Source of the DNA: Tigriopus japonicus
Lineage: Eukaryota > Arthropoda > Copepoda > Harpacticoida > Harpacticidae
Length of the DNA stretch: 64,000 nucleotides
Assembly: GCA_010645155.1 (NCBI GenBank)
Contig: CM021320.1
Location: 8,653,711-8,717,710 of the forward strand
Direction of reading: 5' to 3'
Part shown: positions 1 through 11,900 of the stretch, one piece after another
How positions within the stretch are numbered: position 1 is the first letter of the stretch
How the letters are laid out: every line of letters begins with the position of its first letter
Program-made: the position numbers and the translations under genes
The notes under the pieces: generated by a model
The model's database searches: none
Seen by the model: the letters and a program-made list of their open reading frames with translations, nothing else
Told to the model about the DNA's origin: nothing

Positions 1-293
1 TGACACGACGTCATTTATTCCTTATTAATGTCTAAAACTGTTGAACATGTGTTTTGAAAGAATTCACGCAAACTTTTTGTGTTAATATTTGTGGACTGGA
101 TGTTCTTCACCTTGATTTTAGAAGTCCCAGCACTCTTTTTACTCGTCTCATGAACTTTTGACATTCAACTCTCCAAAGGATTTTAGTCCTCATAAGAATG
201 AGGAAAATACGTAGATGGAATCTTGCTTCACCCATTAGTCCAACTTCAGTGAAATAATGCTTAACAGAAGTATCTGTGGTGGTATCTGGAGTG

Positions 294-1088
294 TTACTCA
301 TCTTCCATCCTCTTCAACACCTCCACAACGCAGGAACCATTTCCATAAGAAAATGAAAAAACAAGAATGGTCTCATTTTGAAACAAGATGGAGTCCAAGT
401 CAGAGATGTTGTTGGCTATAACCATTGAAGGGCACTTTTGACGGTTCTGGATCAGATCAGCCATCTGATCCGGATTGGAACAGGAACAAAGGCAATCACA
501 ACGTCCTTGAGACAAAATGAGTGAAAAACATGAGGATTAAAGCCTTGATTGTGGATTTGATTGAAAATGTTTCAAGTCTTGGGGCTCAAGAAGGTCGGGA
601 CCACGCAGGACTGGGGCTAAGGGTCCTTCAGGACCAAAGGATCATGTCTTATCATTGCAGGGATAGGCTCTACAGGCTTGATAAGGTTTGATTGATCTTC
701 TTAGATCCCCTTGTCCAGGAATTAACAATCAGATTGAATGAAAAAATCCACACAATTCAATCTTGATGGGAGCATTTCATTCTAAAGACTTTGGGAGGGT
801 CCATGGACCCGGGTTAGACTGTCAGATCACCAATTTGGGCTGACTGACTCCAAAGGCAGATCAAAATATTGAGCCCATCCATTGCTAGTAGGTCCACCTG
901 ATAGGTTTCAAAGTCATCTTAATTTGTTCTTCATTTGATCGAATTCTTGACACTGAGGACTTCTTCTTTCTTTGTTCTATATTGACCTTAATCCGAACGC
1001 AAATTCCTCTTGAAAAGGGATTAAGAACCAACTTTCCCCACATACTCTCACCCGGATCAAAACGGGGAGTTTTATCGCACTCGTCCAT
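294..1088 (-). CDS. Possible two-exon small Cys-rich protein (hypothetical)
   Basis: I see two exons that fit together. Exon 1 (1088-1052) starts with ATG and encodes MDECDKTPRFDP before a strong donor (G|GTGAGAG). Exon 2 (505-294) follows an acceptor ending in TTTTGTCTCAAG and runs to TAA. Both junctions are phase 1 and the sum is 249 nt, giving 82 residues. The start of exon 2 is Cys-rich (CDCLCSC). Near the C-terminus, ILVFSFSYGNGSC followed by VVEVLKRM weakly recalls the first strand and helix of glutaredoxin-like folds, but the CxxC is absent, so I do not assign a function. A diverged inverted copy of exon 1 lies at 1425-1530. The model could equally be a relic, because no neighbouring gene supports it. 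Confidence 0.35.
516..984. other. Intron of the small-gene model, no other feature seen
   Basis: This stretch lies between the two proposed exons. I see no further open frame or repeat of note. A low-complexity GGTCC-rich patch near 590-660 is the only compositional change. Confidence 0.3.
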
Positions 1089-1530
1089 CACACAACTTGA
1101 ACAACTTAAGAGTATCTTACCTGTCCTTATTATCCTGAACTAAAAGACACAACCATACAATAAAGGAAATTCGAAAAAGCACCATCATTTATAGAACATG
1201 TTATGCCAAGTTGACAATCTCACAACCTATAACAACCTTGATTTCATACAAAGTTTGGCATGTGTTAATTCAGTTCAGGATAATACCTGAAATATTGATG
1301 GATGGGTTCAATTGTAAGTTCAAAGATACTAATAAGACGTTAAAGTCGGATGATATATGAGCTCGGAAAAAAACGATATTTTGTTGTTGATAATTCAAGT
1401 AATCGTAAGATATTCTTAGTTGTTCAAGTTGTGCAATGGATGAGCGTAAAGAAACTCCCCGTTTTGGTCCGTGGGAAAGTTGGTTCTTAATCCTTTTGCA
1501 AGAAGAATTTGGGCTCGGAGTCCGGTACAA
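985..1530. repeat. Imperfect inverted duplication around a small first exon
   Basis: Reading the minus strand from about 1100 to 990 and the plus strand from about 1415 to 1530 gives nearly the same sequence. Both contain GTTGTTCAAGTTGTG, then ATGGA(C/T)GAG, then AAACTCCCCGTTTTG, then GAAAGTTGGTTCTTAATCC. A shorter matching pair (TTATCCTGAACT at about 1131 and AGTTCAGGATAA at about 1271) lies inside it. The arms are separated by roughly 330 bp of unlike sequence. The plus-strand copy lacks the GTGAGAG donor, which reads GGAAAG there. Confidence 0.6.
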
Positions 1531-2856
1531 ATTCGTTTTTTTGCTTTAGTTAGGGCTATCACTTCCGAAGGTTATTGCAGGTAACCTCGTCATCAGATTT
1601 CATTTGATCACTTTGATCGTCATCTTGTAGATTAGACACCTTTGTGGGTTCATTCGCACTCCATGATGTGGTCATTCATTCACTATTTCATTCACTCTTT
1701 CTTGGGTGAACTGGATGTCTTCGAAACACCAACATCGGACTGATTTTTGGGCATGGCGTTGACCTTTACCAAGGCTAGGACTTGGCTGGACCCGCTTGAA
1801 ACACAGGGAACACCGATTGGCGCACTATCTTTTGGAATTTTGGTCGATTTCCGTTTGATTTTCCGCTCCCAACATGGCGGTTTGTTCTTCTTGTTTACGA
1901 ATCTCGGCCTCATACCGGAGGTTGCGTGCCGGAGAAATTCCGCGAGTTCGCATCCAGTATTAATACTATTATATAGGTTATCCCTGATTTGCGTTACAAA
2001 CACGGTGGCGCACTCTATGACATTCCTTATGAAACCATCATTTTTACCAATGTTGTTAGGTAATCCCTCATAGAGGGCGGTTTTGTCGACGTCAAAATTG
2101 AGATATCTCTATTTTATTGAGATATATGATTTCACCTGCCTTTCGGGATTTGCGAAAACAAGTTTTGACACCAATTTAAAGCCACGATATTCCATCCTAC
2201 AACTATCATCAACAACCAATTTTTCGACCAACATACTAACTAGCGATAAAGTAACGTGATTGAAAAGAGTTTTATTTTTTGATTTTGACAAGAGCGCGAA
2301 AACACAAAAAATGGAGCATGTGAAGTTTTCTAAAAGAAAATATCATTTTTTGCCCCTCTTGAAATTTTTTGACACAGGGTTCCTATCCTGTTCACTTTAG
2401 TTGTCCGATGAAGTTGACTCAAATGTTTAGGGATTGAGATTAGGTACCGTTTATACAACGGTTTCTGTAATGTTAATGAAAGTCCTCTTCTTCTTAAAAG
2501 CTAGATGCTGCCAGGCACCCTTTGCGACAACCTGAACAACCGTACCTTTTGTGACCGTGATGTAGGGGCGTCAATAGGATCCAAAGAAATGTTCACGTCC
2601 TTCTTGTCGCTTGTGAAGTCAAAATGACCATTTAAATTCTGATCTTGCCGTTTTTATTTGTTGGTTATCATTCAAAGAAATGTCAAGTGAAGGATCACAT
2701 AACTGTTTTTCTCAGACTCGGATACTTTAGAAATAATGATACTGGTTATTAAAAATACTAAAAAAATTGCATTGTTCCAACAACAACAACGGTGCTTGGT
2801 TTGTGCAACCTGCAGAGCAAGGGCGTTCAAAATTTGGTTGTGTACTGTCCCTGTAC
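1531..2856. other. Intergenic stretch without a supported gene
   Basis: Overlapping open frames of 103 (minus) and 108 (plus) codons lie at 1692-2073, and a 60-codon frame at 2109-2291 (minus). None shows a family signature or convincing splice sites. I leave them uncalled. Confidence 0.3.
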
Positions 2857-2999
2857 CAGTGACAAGTGGCCACCATTCGAGCAAAGCGCGACCCCTTAAC
2901 AGTGACAAGTGGCCGCCATTCGCGCAAAGCGCAACCCTTAACAGTGACAAGTGGCCGCCATTCGCGCAAAGCGCGACCCCTTAACAGTGACAAGTGGGC
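2857..2999. repeat. 43-bp tandem repeat, about 3.3 copies
   Basis: Units begin CAGTGACAAGTGGCC at 2857, 2900, 2942 and 2985, so the period is 43, 42, 43. Each full unit also carries CCATTCG(C/A)GCAAAGCGC and then ACCCCTTAA. Units are about 90% alike by eye. The array is GC-rich compared with its AT-rich surroundings. Confidence 0.85.
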
Positions 3000-3489
3000 C
3001 CCATGAACACTATTTTTGGACAACTTTCCAAAATTTGGACCCAGTTCACGGCTTCCACAAGCACCAGAGACAAAAACCGTCTTTACAACTCTTACTTGGA
3101 AAAAAATTTTCAACAAAATGACTTTACCACGGTTTTCAAAATATTTTACTTGATAAAACGCCCACTTGGCGTGAGTTTGGCGCGAAGCACCGCCACCGTG
3201 CCCTAGATGGCGAAGCCAGCTAGTATTGGTATAAAAAGCTTAGACATTGAAAAGGAATTCCAGGTAGAATCCATGCCAAGAGTCAGCTGGAAACACTTGT
3301 AATTCCATATGGAGTTCCTCCATCAACAATTGAGGCGCTTTATTTTGTCCAAAACTAAAGTATTTTTTTTTTAATAGTTGGTGCTAGGGTCGGAGGTTTG
3401 AGCCTCGCCCGGCCAGCGAAGCCAGCCATCACATCATCCAAATTATTCCGATAGGCAATCTCTTGTCCGATATCAGAGGCTAGTTTATT

Positions 3490-3561
3490 AAGACGCAAAG
3501 ATCGATCTTAAGATCGTACTTTAGTACTGTAAGTTCGATCTTGAGATCGATCTTTGCGCTT
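3490..3561. repeat. Long near-perfect hairpin
   Basis: The 72-nt block reads GCAAAGATCGATCTTAAGAT on the left and ATCTTGAGATCGATCTTTGC on the right, so the arms pair over about 30 bp with one or two mismatches. The short loop contains a further small palindrome (GTACTTTAGTAC). It sits 80 bp from a tRNA-like repeat head and could be part of the same repeat family. Confidence 0.7.
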
Positions 3562-3637
3562 AAAAAACGAACCTCTGATTGGTTCTCCGTTTGTGGATGT
3601 GGAATGGCGTCTAAAAGTTTCTTTGAGAGAGGTCGGG

Positions 3638-3703
3638 GAAGAGAATCGAACCTGGGACCTTTCATTCAACAGGAGACTGCGCTAACCACGACACCACGTC
3701 TCC
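3638..3703 (-). repeat. tRNA-derived SINE head (Pol III A and B boxes)
   Basis: On the minus strand, an A-box-like TGGTTAGCGCAG is followed about 40 nt later by a B-box-like GGTTCGATTC. The T-arm stem does not pair well (CCCAG against CTCTT) and no anticodon arm is convincing, so this is a tRNA-derived repeat or tRNA pseudogene rather than a working tRNA. Confidence 0.5.
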
Positions 3704-4484
3704 TTCCATAATAGGATTGCTCCCGACAGCTTCAATCCAACCCCAACAAGATTCAAACCTACGCCGTCTGGGGAAGCACTTTCACTCGGCACTTTTAAGA
3801 ACGCGCTAGTACGCGTGGCCACTCTGGCTTCCTTAAAATCGTTGAAATTGATTGTTGAAATCCGCAAATCTGTGTGCATTATGGGAAGTGCGAGGTGTTG
3901 CCACATAAAAGGTGCTAGATGGCCCACTTCATGAGGGTACTCTTTTTACTTGCACTTGTTTGAACTACAGAAAGAAGGAACTGGCTCCCTTGAACAGGGT
4001 GTTGAAGGTGCTGAGGTCTCAGATGTTTCTGGCTTTCTTTCTCAGTTCTTTAGCACTTTTGGTTCCAACCAAAACCTAGGGAGCAAAACCAAATGAACCA
4101 CTAATGTGGTTCTTTGAGCCGTTTGGAGAGCCTCATCGCAGACCTCAATTCTGTCATCTTGTGATGGTAAGTCCTTCCTTAAAGCTTGAATGATGAAAGA
4201 TAAAACAAGTTGCACTTGATTTCAACCTCAATTGAGCTCTAGGTTTTAGAAGTAACGAAAAATACCTGACCGCAAATGGTTTCCTCCAATAATGTTATAA
4301 TAGTAAACTTGCTAATAAGTTTTTTATTGCCTGTAGCCGTTTCAGAGTGGCATACTTTGAAAAGTGGTCTAGAAAAAGTATACATCCCAATGGCTAGCAA
4401 TTCATTTACATTTCATATCACTTAGCTAAGCTAATCAATATAATATTTTCAAAAATTACTTCTTTATTTGAATCAGTAAAACTG
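3704..4484. other. Intergenic; 3' flank of the PAN-kelch gene
   Basis: No convincing exon is seen. The minus-strand frame at 3682-3927 (81 codons) has no recognisable motif. The poly(A) signal of the next gene lies at its right end. Confidence 0.3.
4463..4468 (-). terminator. Poly(A) signal AATAAA of the PAN-kelch gene
   Basis: A canonical AATAAA on the minus strand lies about 17 nt past the TAA at 4485. This supports the 3' end chosen for the 13-exon gene. Confidence 0.6.
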
Positions 4485-5903
4485 TTAGGTTGATACACAA
4501 TCATTCCGTACAAATAACTGCAGTTCCGAAACAAAAGTGTTCAGTGGACCGGGAAACTCTCCATCAGGTGAGTCTGTTTTTATTCTTCCCACGGAAAACC
4601 ATTGAGGGTGTGTGGTATTCGAATCCCCAATCGCAAGAGCATCCTCATTATAGTACTTCAAACCTGCGAAGCCATTGGGCATTCCCAAGGCCACACCTAA
4701 ACCTTCCAAGGTTTTACTTGTGTTTATGATAATGACCAAAATGTTCATTGTTACCAGAAAAGCCATCAACAAAGGTATGTGTCTGATTTGTTGGGTCGTT
4801 GATCTGGTACCATTCATTATAGGTTCCAAGTTCCGGATACACCAGACGAAAGTGATATTTACCTGCACATCTAGAAGGCAAAGTAAAAATGTAAAATGTG
4901 TGTTCTGAAGGTAGTGTGTCAGAGTTATTTTTATTTAGATTCCTAGTTTCTCTATCCTTGCAAAATTTCTAGCATTATCACTAGATTTTTCTTCTTATTT
5001 TCGACAACGTCTTGAGATTGAATGAAAAAAACAACTCTCTTTTAACATTTTTCACCCCATTTAAACTTACCATGTCATATTACAAAGACTATTTTAACAC
5101 ACATGCTATTTGTTTTTCATAACCTTTCAGCCTTTTTGGGTACGGTACAATTTTTGAAGTTGACTTGCTAACAAATAAAAAGCGGAAAAATAGCCCTCAA
5201 CATCCTTTGAAATGCCTAAACACTTGGGTACGCAAGTCGCAAGTTCTTTAAGAAAACCAAATCTTTAGTTAAATACGTAGTTAGGATTTCGAAACATAAA
5301 CGGATGGCAAAAAACATCTAGATCGACTTCACTGACAAAATAAGCTTTTGAGTTCCACACTAACACGACACCAAGGATAATTTAACACAGCGGAAAACTC
5401 GACCTATTGTTTTCAACTGAAGGCCACATTTGAAAAGAAGACCTGTATTAGAAACAACCAATTTTGGTGGACCAGAAGCCTTTTCCTTAACTTTCAATTG
5501 TACCAGATATTTAGATTAAGGTCCACACATACATTCAGACTGGCATTATCTTGACACAAAAGTTCCGAGAAAAGTACTTTGAAAAAAAATCGGAAATTTC
5601 AACTTTAAAATTTACAGTTAACTAAGTCAGGTGATAAGTGAATGGAGGGAAAAGCGTGAGTTAATTGGTGAATTGAACTATTTTTAACTTGTTAAATGTT
5701 CATTCTTCATCGCCTTACCGATATTGGCTTAATATCTGGAAATTAGCGTGTTCATCATGATATTTATCTTCGATGTTCGTATTCCAACCTCCCATCGAAA
5801 ATCTGGCTGGTTTAACGTGATTGACCACTAGTTTCCACATTTTTGATCGATCTATACACACAGGATAATTGCGAAGTGGAATCATGGCATTTCCGGGTTG
5901 TTC
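4485..5903 (-). other. C-terminal lectin-like (NEWxQ) domain (exons 11-13)
   Basis: Exon 11 contains SKMWKLVVNH and ILSQYR. Exon 12 contains GKYHFRLVYPELGTYNEWYQ. Exon 13 contains GFAGLKYYNEDAL, QWFSVGRIK and FPGPLNTFVSELQLFVRND, then stop. The order W-K-[VL]...GK[YF]HF+L.YPEL..NEW.Q...W[FW].[IV]G...[IF]PGP...V...EL matches, from memory, a domain repeated in cnidarian secreted proteins. No function is established to my knowledge. A broken copy of exons 12-13 lies at 21.1-22.8 kb. Confidence 0.65.
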
Positions 5904-8900
5904 CTTAAAAATATAGAAATATAATCATAATGCCCAGAAACGAATGTTACAAGATTAATGTTTGCGCATCTTTTAAGTAATTTACAGTAATGTCTTCAGC
6001 ATGATAGCGATATTGCAGTATTTATTGATTCCCCATCTGAAAATCAATCCCTACCAATCCTTTCACGTTGACGCTGACCGATTCAAAACGAGAATTCCAA
6101 GGGAGCCATTGGACCATGTTGTTTGAAGTATGACTTCCATTGCCAAAACCGATGGCAAGAAATATTGCTGTCCTGTCAAAGATTGCAAAGCTGTTTTGCA
6201 AACCGAATTGCGAGGCTGTCATGGGCAAATCTGCCACCTCGTTCACGATTCCATTGGAATTCGGATCGATCGAATAAGCTTTATTTGAGAACTCATCTGG
6301 ACCAGATTCTCCCCCAGCCAGGAGAAACAAATCGGCATCCCAGGATCTACTTCCAACCACGAGACTGCATGCCATATGACGCAAACCTGCACAGAAATAA
6401 TAATAACAATTGGTCAATGATAACAAAATTTGTATTGGTTGATCAGGAATTAAATAGTGTTGAAAATTACAATGCCGCAGGATGATAAACTTTTAATCCG
6501 ACTAAAGCTAATTTACACAATCCAACACTTTGTAGTTTGAAGGAGCTCAACCTTAGAAAGAGATAACATCCCAAGTCATATATTTCTCGATCTGGAAGCA
6601 CGTTGAGAACAAGACCTGCGCTATTTACTACATCAATATCAGCGACCTGAAGACCTCTGTCAACGATGTGTGGAACAATATGGGCAAGGCTTATGTTAGG
6701 AAGACCTCTGCATTGAGGCTGAGGGGTCAATTTGCAAAAATAATGAAGTTCTTGGGCAAATACACATCTTCTATTACTGTAATGTTGAGCTCCTTGGCCC
6801 AAATCAACTTCTGGGACACTATTTTCATTTTGCACAAAAAAGTCCCTGGAATTATTACGCACCCGGTAGGTCAACGAGCAATAAAGCCACAGGTAAATAG
6901 GTCACATTAAAAAAGGTCACAGCAATTCGATCGCGGTAAAAAAAGTCACGTCAAAAATATCAAAGTAAAAAGATCACAAGTGAAAAAGACCTGTACAGCT
7001 CTAAAAGGAACCAAGGGGGCCACCCCTGGAGCCCAAATCTGTTTCATGGTCAAAGATGGGCGCTTTGGAAAACTGCGTGAAACACAATCACGTTAAGACA
7101 AAGGTAACATAGTCACCAGGAACCCTTTCCAGGCACTTTTTTTTAAACAATGGTCCCAACCTTCCCCAGATCTTCTAGACCCTAGAGGAGGGTGTTCCCA
7201 TACCCCTCTTCTGTCCAACTTGTACCCTACCTTCAAGATGCAACAATGGTCTTTGAAGATAATTTGGGAGAACGTAATAATCGGTCCACAAAACAATAAT
7301 AATTTTAATTGCCCTTTTAACAGAGACCTTTTCACTGTGACTGTTTTACCGTGTAACCTTTTTACCGTGACCACTTTGTTGTGACCTATTGACTGTGACC
7401 TGTTTACCTGTGACTGTGTTTCTTGTGACCTTTTTATTTACAATCAATATATTTGGGGCTGTTTTTTGTACTTTCATACTGTTGAATGTATCAACAATTT
7501 GACCTCATCCAATATACCGTATTTGCATGTGTGCAATTGATTTCAACTATTGCATCTTAGTTCTAAATGAATTGAGGCACGTTTTTTTGCTGGGAAATGT
7601 ATTTTTCATCAATGAACTGAAAACTTACCTTGAGGAAGAATGAATGTCTGATCGTGCCAAATATGTGTGGATATGTCATACATCATAACATCTTTTAAGT
7701 AGGCCAAGTTTGATCTGGAAAATAAAGCAAAATAGAAAGGATAGGTCTGTGTCAGCCATGAGCCGGCTTAGAATCGGATCTGATCTGTTCATCGTCGTAA
7801 GTTGGACCAAAAAAACCAATCCAGAATCAAAAATGACTTGTCACAAAACAAGTCATAAAATTTTGATAAATATTATTCGAAAACCAGGAATGAACTTTTC
7901 AATTTTTCACCCTTTTTTTTGCTTTACTTTTGAAACATTGTCATTGCACCCAGACATAAAAAAAGAGATTGGATCTATAAAGCTTCCCCCCCCCAACACA
8001 TTTATTTGACTAATTTAAAGGGGGGTTCTTTTCCTCTAATTGTACCTATTAATGGAACCAAAAATAATTAAAGAAATCACACAAGTTTTTTTTTGACTGG
8101 ATATAATTAAAAAAAACACTGAAATTGAATCTGTAAAGTCCTTTGGTACATTTTTTTGACTGATATGACAAGTAAATCATCACAATGCTATGCATTTGCT
8201 TAGAAGAATGCACTGGTCTAGTAATGATTGATCTGGAATGAACCAACTTTCCCATCTAAAATACTTGAATTATAAAAAAGTTCTTGCAATTTATAAATCG
8301 CCATAAATCTTAAGAAGCTTGATAACTAGTGGTTTTAGTTGTGTTAGAAAAATCTTTTTTCAGGGCACTGAACAAGCTGAACCTCATCCAATCCAATCTG
8401 GAATCACATTGATATGGATTGAACCATAATCTCTATTTTTATTATTGTTCCAAACTGAAAGAACTTCCGCTTTGTAAAAGTAGCTGAACCTACCCTGACC
8501 CACAACCGAAAAATCTTAATCCAACCCATCCTTCAAAAAAGCACATTGGACAAACTATTTACAAGGTGCACTAAAACTTATTTGCCATTGCGAGGAGGAA
8601 TTCTGAAATTCCTCCTCCAATAAAAAAAGGATAGCTATGTGGTGAGGCTTCCCCCTCCAAATGGGACTTCCTTCTTAAAATGAGGCTCCGTCCCTCCAAG
8701 TAAGGCTCTGTCCCTCCAAATGAAGCTACATCCTTCAAAAAAGGATCCATCCTCTTAAGGAGGCTCTATCTTCCAAATGAGGCTCCAGTCTCCGAATGAG
8801 GCTCTGTCCTCTAAATGAGGTTTCCTCGTTTAAATGATGCTCTGTCCTCCAAATTAGGCCCTCTCCTTCAAATAAGGGTCCGTCCTGTGAATGAGGCAGC

Positions 8901-11900
8901 ATCATCTTAATGTGGCTCCGTCTTTCAAATGGGGCTCCTCTTTTAATTGAGGCTTCATCCTCCAAATGCGGCTCTGCCCTGTGAATGAGGTTCAGTCCTC
9001 TGAATGAATCTCAGTCCTCTGAATGAGTCTTGGTCCTCCATATGAGGCTCCGTTTCTTGAATGAGGCTCCCTTCTTCAAATGAGGATCTGTCCTTCCAAA
9101 TGAGGCTCCATCTTTCGAATGAGGCTCCCTCATCCAAATGAGGTTTTGTCCTCTGAATGAGTCTCAGTCCTCCACATGAAGTTCAATCAGAAATGTCTAG
9201 CTACTTGGTGATTCAATGTGCTGCCACTTTATGCAAAAGCGGCAGTATGGAAATGGAAGTAAAAATTGAAAATGGTAGTGGGGGAGAAAGTGGCAAAAAT
9301 GGCAGTTAAAAACTCATCGGCAGTGGCATAAAATGAGAAAAGTGGTAGAAAAGTGGCAGAAAGTGGTAGCATGGTGATTTTTTTGCCTTGAAAACATAAA
9401 CAAAATTTTGTGACAAAAACTAAGATTGGCAACCATACATAGAAGATGGAATTTTTGGTGGAAAAATAATAGAATGTGGGAAATGGCACATTTTTCAAAC
9501 ATTGTTGAGTTCTACTTGAGGTAGAAATGGTTGTGGTTGTGAGTGCTTCTGTTAAATCTTTGGCCTTAATCCATGATTGCTCAGCGTGACTTTTTTTATT
9601 TTTGAGCACAATGGTAGGGTACCTGAGCTCCAAAAGTCTCAAAATACGAAGACAAATCAACTTTAAAATGGAAAGTGCAATTTTGGCAACAACTTTAAGT
9701 TGAGGATTGCTCTGAAATCAAGAGACTTTGTCCTGTTTTGCCTCTATTTAGTTGCTATTTTTGTAACTTTCAGTTAAACTCCTCAAGAAGAACATTATAT
9801 TGTATGTGGGCGAAATCGCATAGGTCGCATCACTAATCTAAATGACTGAGCAAAAGATGGGTAAAAAATATTTCTTTGCAACCATTGAGAGCAATTATTG
9901 AATTTATCCCACCTGGCTCCCCCAAAGGTATAAATGCGATTCTTATGCAATATCCCACAATGAGCATAAATCCCGGAATTGGCGTTAGCTCCTCCATTAT
10001 TCCACGATGAGGACCCCGAATTCAAAAACCGCATATTTGGGATGATATTTCCCTCATTGCTTAAACCCCCAGCAGCATACAATGTGCCTTCATGATAGAA
10101 CATTGGGAACATCACTTGATTGTCCATTAAACTGGGCAGTGAAACCCAAGATCGCGGAAAAGTGTGAAAGCTCCATTGATAACACTTATCTGAAATGTAA
10201 AATCAGTTGTTAATGGCTATAAAATCAAGGATACAATTGGAGATACTAGAAGTACTGTAGTCATAAGATGTCTGGTTAAATGCCACACTTTTTGACGGTC
10301 ACTTTTCATTTCTCAAAAAAGATTCAATTCTTCCAGTCATTCCAGTTGTCATTCCAGTCAAGTATGATTCAAGTATGACGGAATATCATGTATGGCTATA
10401 ATTGTAAGGTTGCGTTTGTACAATTCAATATCGCCTGTATTACCCCATTCTTAACCTGATCTAATGTATTGAAACTTAAGCTAAAACCAAACCTTTATTT
10501 CATCTTAAAAATCTAAGCGTATTCCAATTACCAAACATGTAAGTTTTTTAGATATAAAGAATGCAACCTCCAAAATACTACCTATGAGGTAATAACAAAG
10601 CATTTAGCTCAAGAACTTTGTTCTGAATCCATTAAACAATATGAGTCAGTTGTAAGAACTGATATGCAACAAACTGTATTCAAGTCTATTTCCTCGGTTC
10701 AAAGTGTCAAATCAAAAGACCAAATAATTCTGGCAAACTTTAGAGACAAATGCAAAAAGAAATTTTAACAATTAGTATACACCCAAACATGCGTGTGTCT
10801 TCTTGTTGAAACTCTCTTTCAACAGACTAGTTAGCGGTAAAAACATTTAGAGACGGGGGTTTCGTGCAAATAAGAGCATGCGCGTTTAATGGAGTACAAA
10901 TTCACTTCAAAGAAATTGTTGAGCGTAAATCATTTCCCCTCTTATGAGGGCAAATTAGAGCCTTGCAATAGGCCCTATTTTTTCCTAATAAGAGGGCAAC
11001 TTCGGAATTAGTGCTTTTGCCACTCTATCTTGAATTCAATTGACTTCTAGGTGGATATGATGTGCCGCTTCTGCGCACATGGAATTTTATCCCATATAAC
11101 GTACATTGTCTTTTTTACACGAAATACCCGTCTCTTGGAGAGACTACAGACGCTTTAGGAGAGACTGACTGGGTTGAGTCATGACGTCAATGACGTCATG
11201 CAATTTGCAACATTTAATTGGCTAATACTTGAGAGCTACACTTTTTGGCGCCATTTTCAAGTTTTCCAAACAGACCGAACCCTCGACAAACTGTCACTCT
11301 ACCTAGTGTCCCCGCATCTTACTCTGAAGCACATTTTTGTGTTTTTTTCCTAAAGCCCAGTTTAATGCATTGTAAAATGGATTGATGCTTCCAACTTACG
11401 TTCTTTTGCTCAAAATCCATTTTGAAATGTTTTTTTTTGTAATTTAAGAGTTTTAGCATTTTTAGGCAAGCTTATATGAAAAGAATTCAGTGAACAGTCC
11501 ATTTGCCAATTTTTTGAGTCAAAGCATGGGGAGTCTCTTTATTCGGAAATGTTTTTAGTTATAGATATCGTTTACTTTTCTCTCTGGCCCTTGAGCCGAA
11601 ACCCCGCGCGACTTTGCTGGGAAGCTGAGGAGTGAGATCAACAAAAATAGGATACCTTGTTTTGCACCTCCAGAAGTTCCCCCGCATATAAAAATCGAAT
11701 CATCACCATATGCATAACCCATGGAGCTTAGTGGAAGGGGTAAATCTGGCAAGGTTTCTTTACAAATTCCTGAGAATCCAGTAAATATCGAGGCCATTTT
11801 CCTATCGTTGTTAATATCTCGCCCTCCATGAATGACATGAAGTTTAGCTATGAAGTGGAAGGAAAACATGAGGTCTATATTAATAATCTTTTCTAACAAC

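Larger units (their letters stand above)
6055..11847 (-). other. Kelch-type beta-propeller region (exons 7-10)
   Basis: Successive blades show VIHGGRD, IFICGGTSG, LYAAGGLSNEG, IYTFGGAR, DLFLLAGGESG and AIFLAIGFGNG. Between them are blade-like stretches such as MMYDISTHIWHD. Exons 8 and 9 join as TFGGAR|SNLAYLKDV and exons 9 and 10 as LPQG|LRHMACSL. Both joins restore a continuous kelch pattern, which strongly supports the splice choices. Five to six blades are visible, enough for a propeller. Extracellular kelch domains are much less common than intracellular BTB-kelch proteins. Confidence 0.7.

Noticed and set aside
1692..2073. Overlapping 103- and 108-codon frames on opposite strands
   Set aside because: Neither has a motif, a family resemblance or good splice sites, and both are open over the same bases, so at most one could be real.
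6022..6055. Stop codon after FQMGNQ as the natural end of the PAN-kelch protein
   Set aside because: A donor in phase 0 just before (TTG|GTAGGG) joins exactly to three more exons whose total length and C-terminal domain are coherent, so reading through to that stop is less likely, though it could be an alternative end.
8735..9137. Minus-strand frames translating the 20-bp minisatellite
   Set aside because: The repeat lacks stops in some frames by composition, and the period is not a multiple of three, so this is not protein coding.
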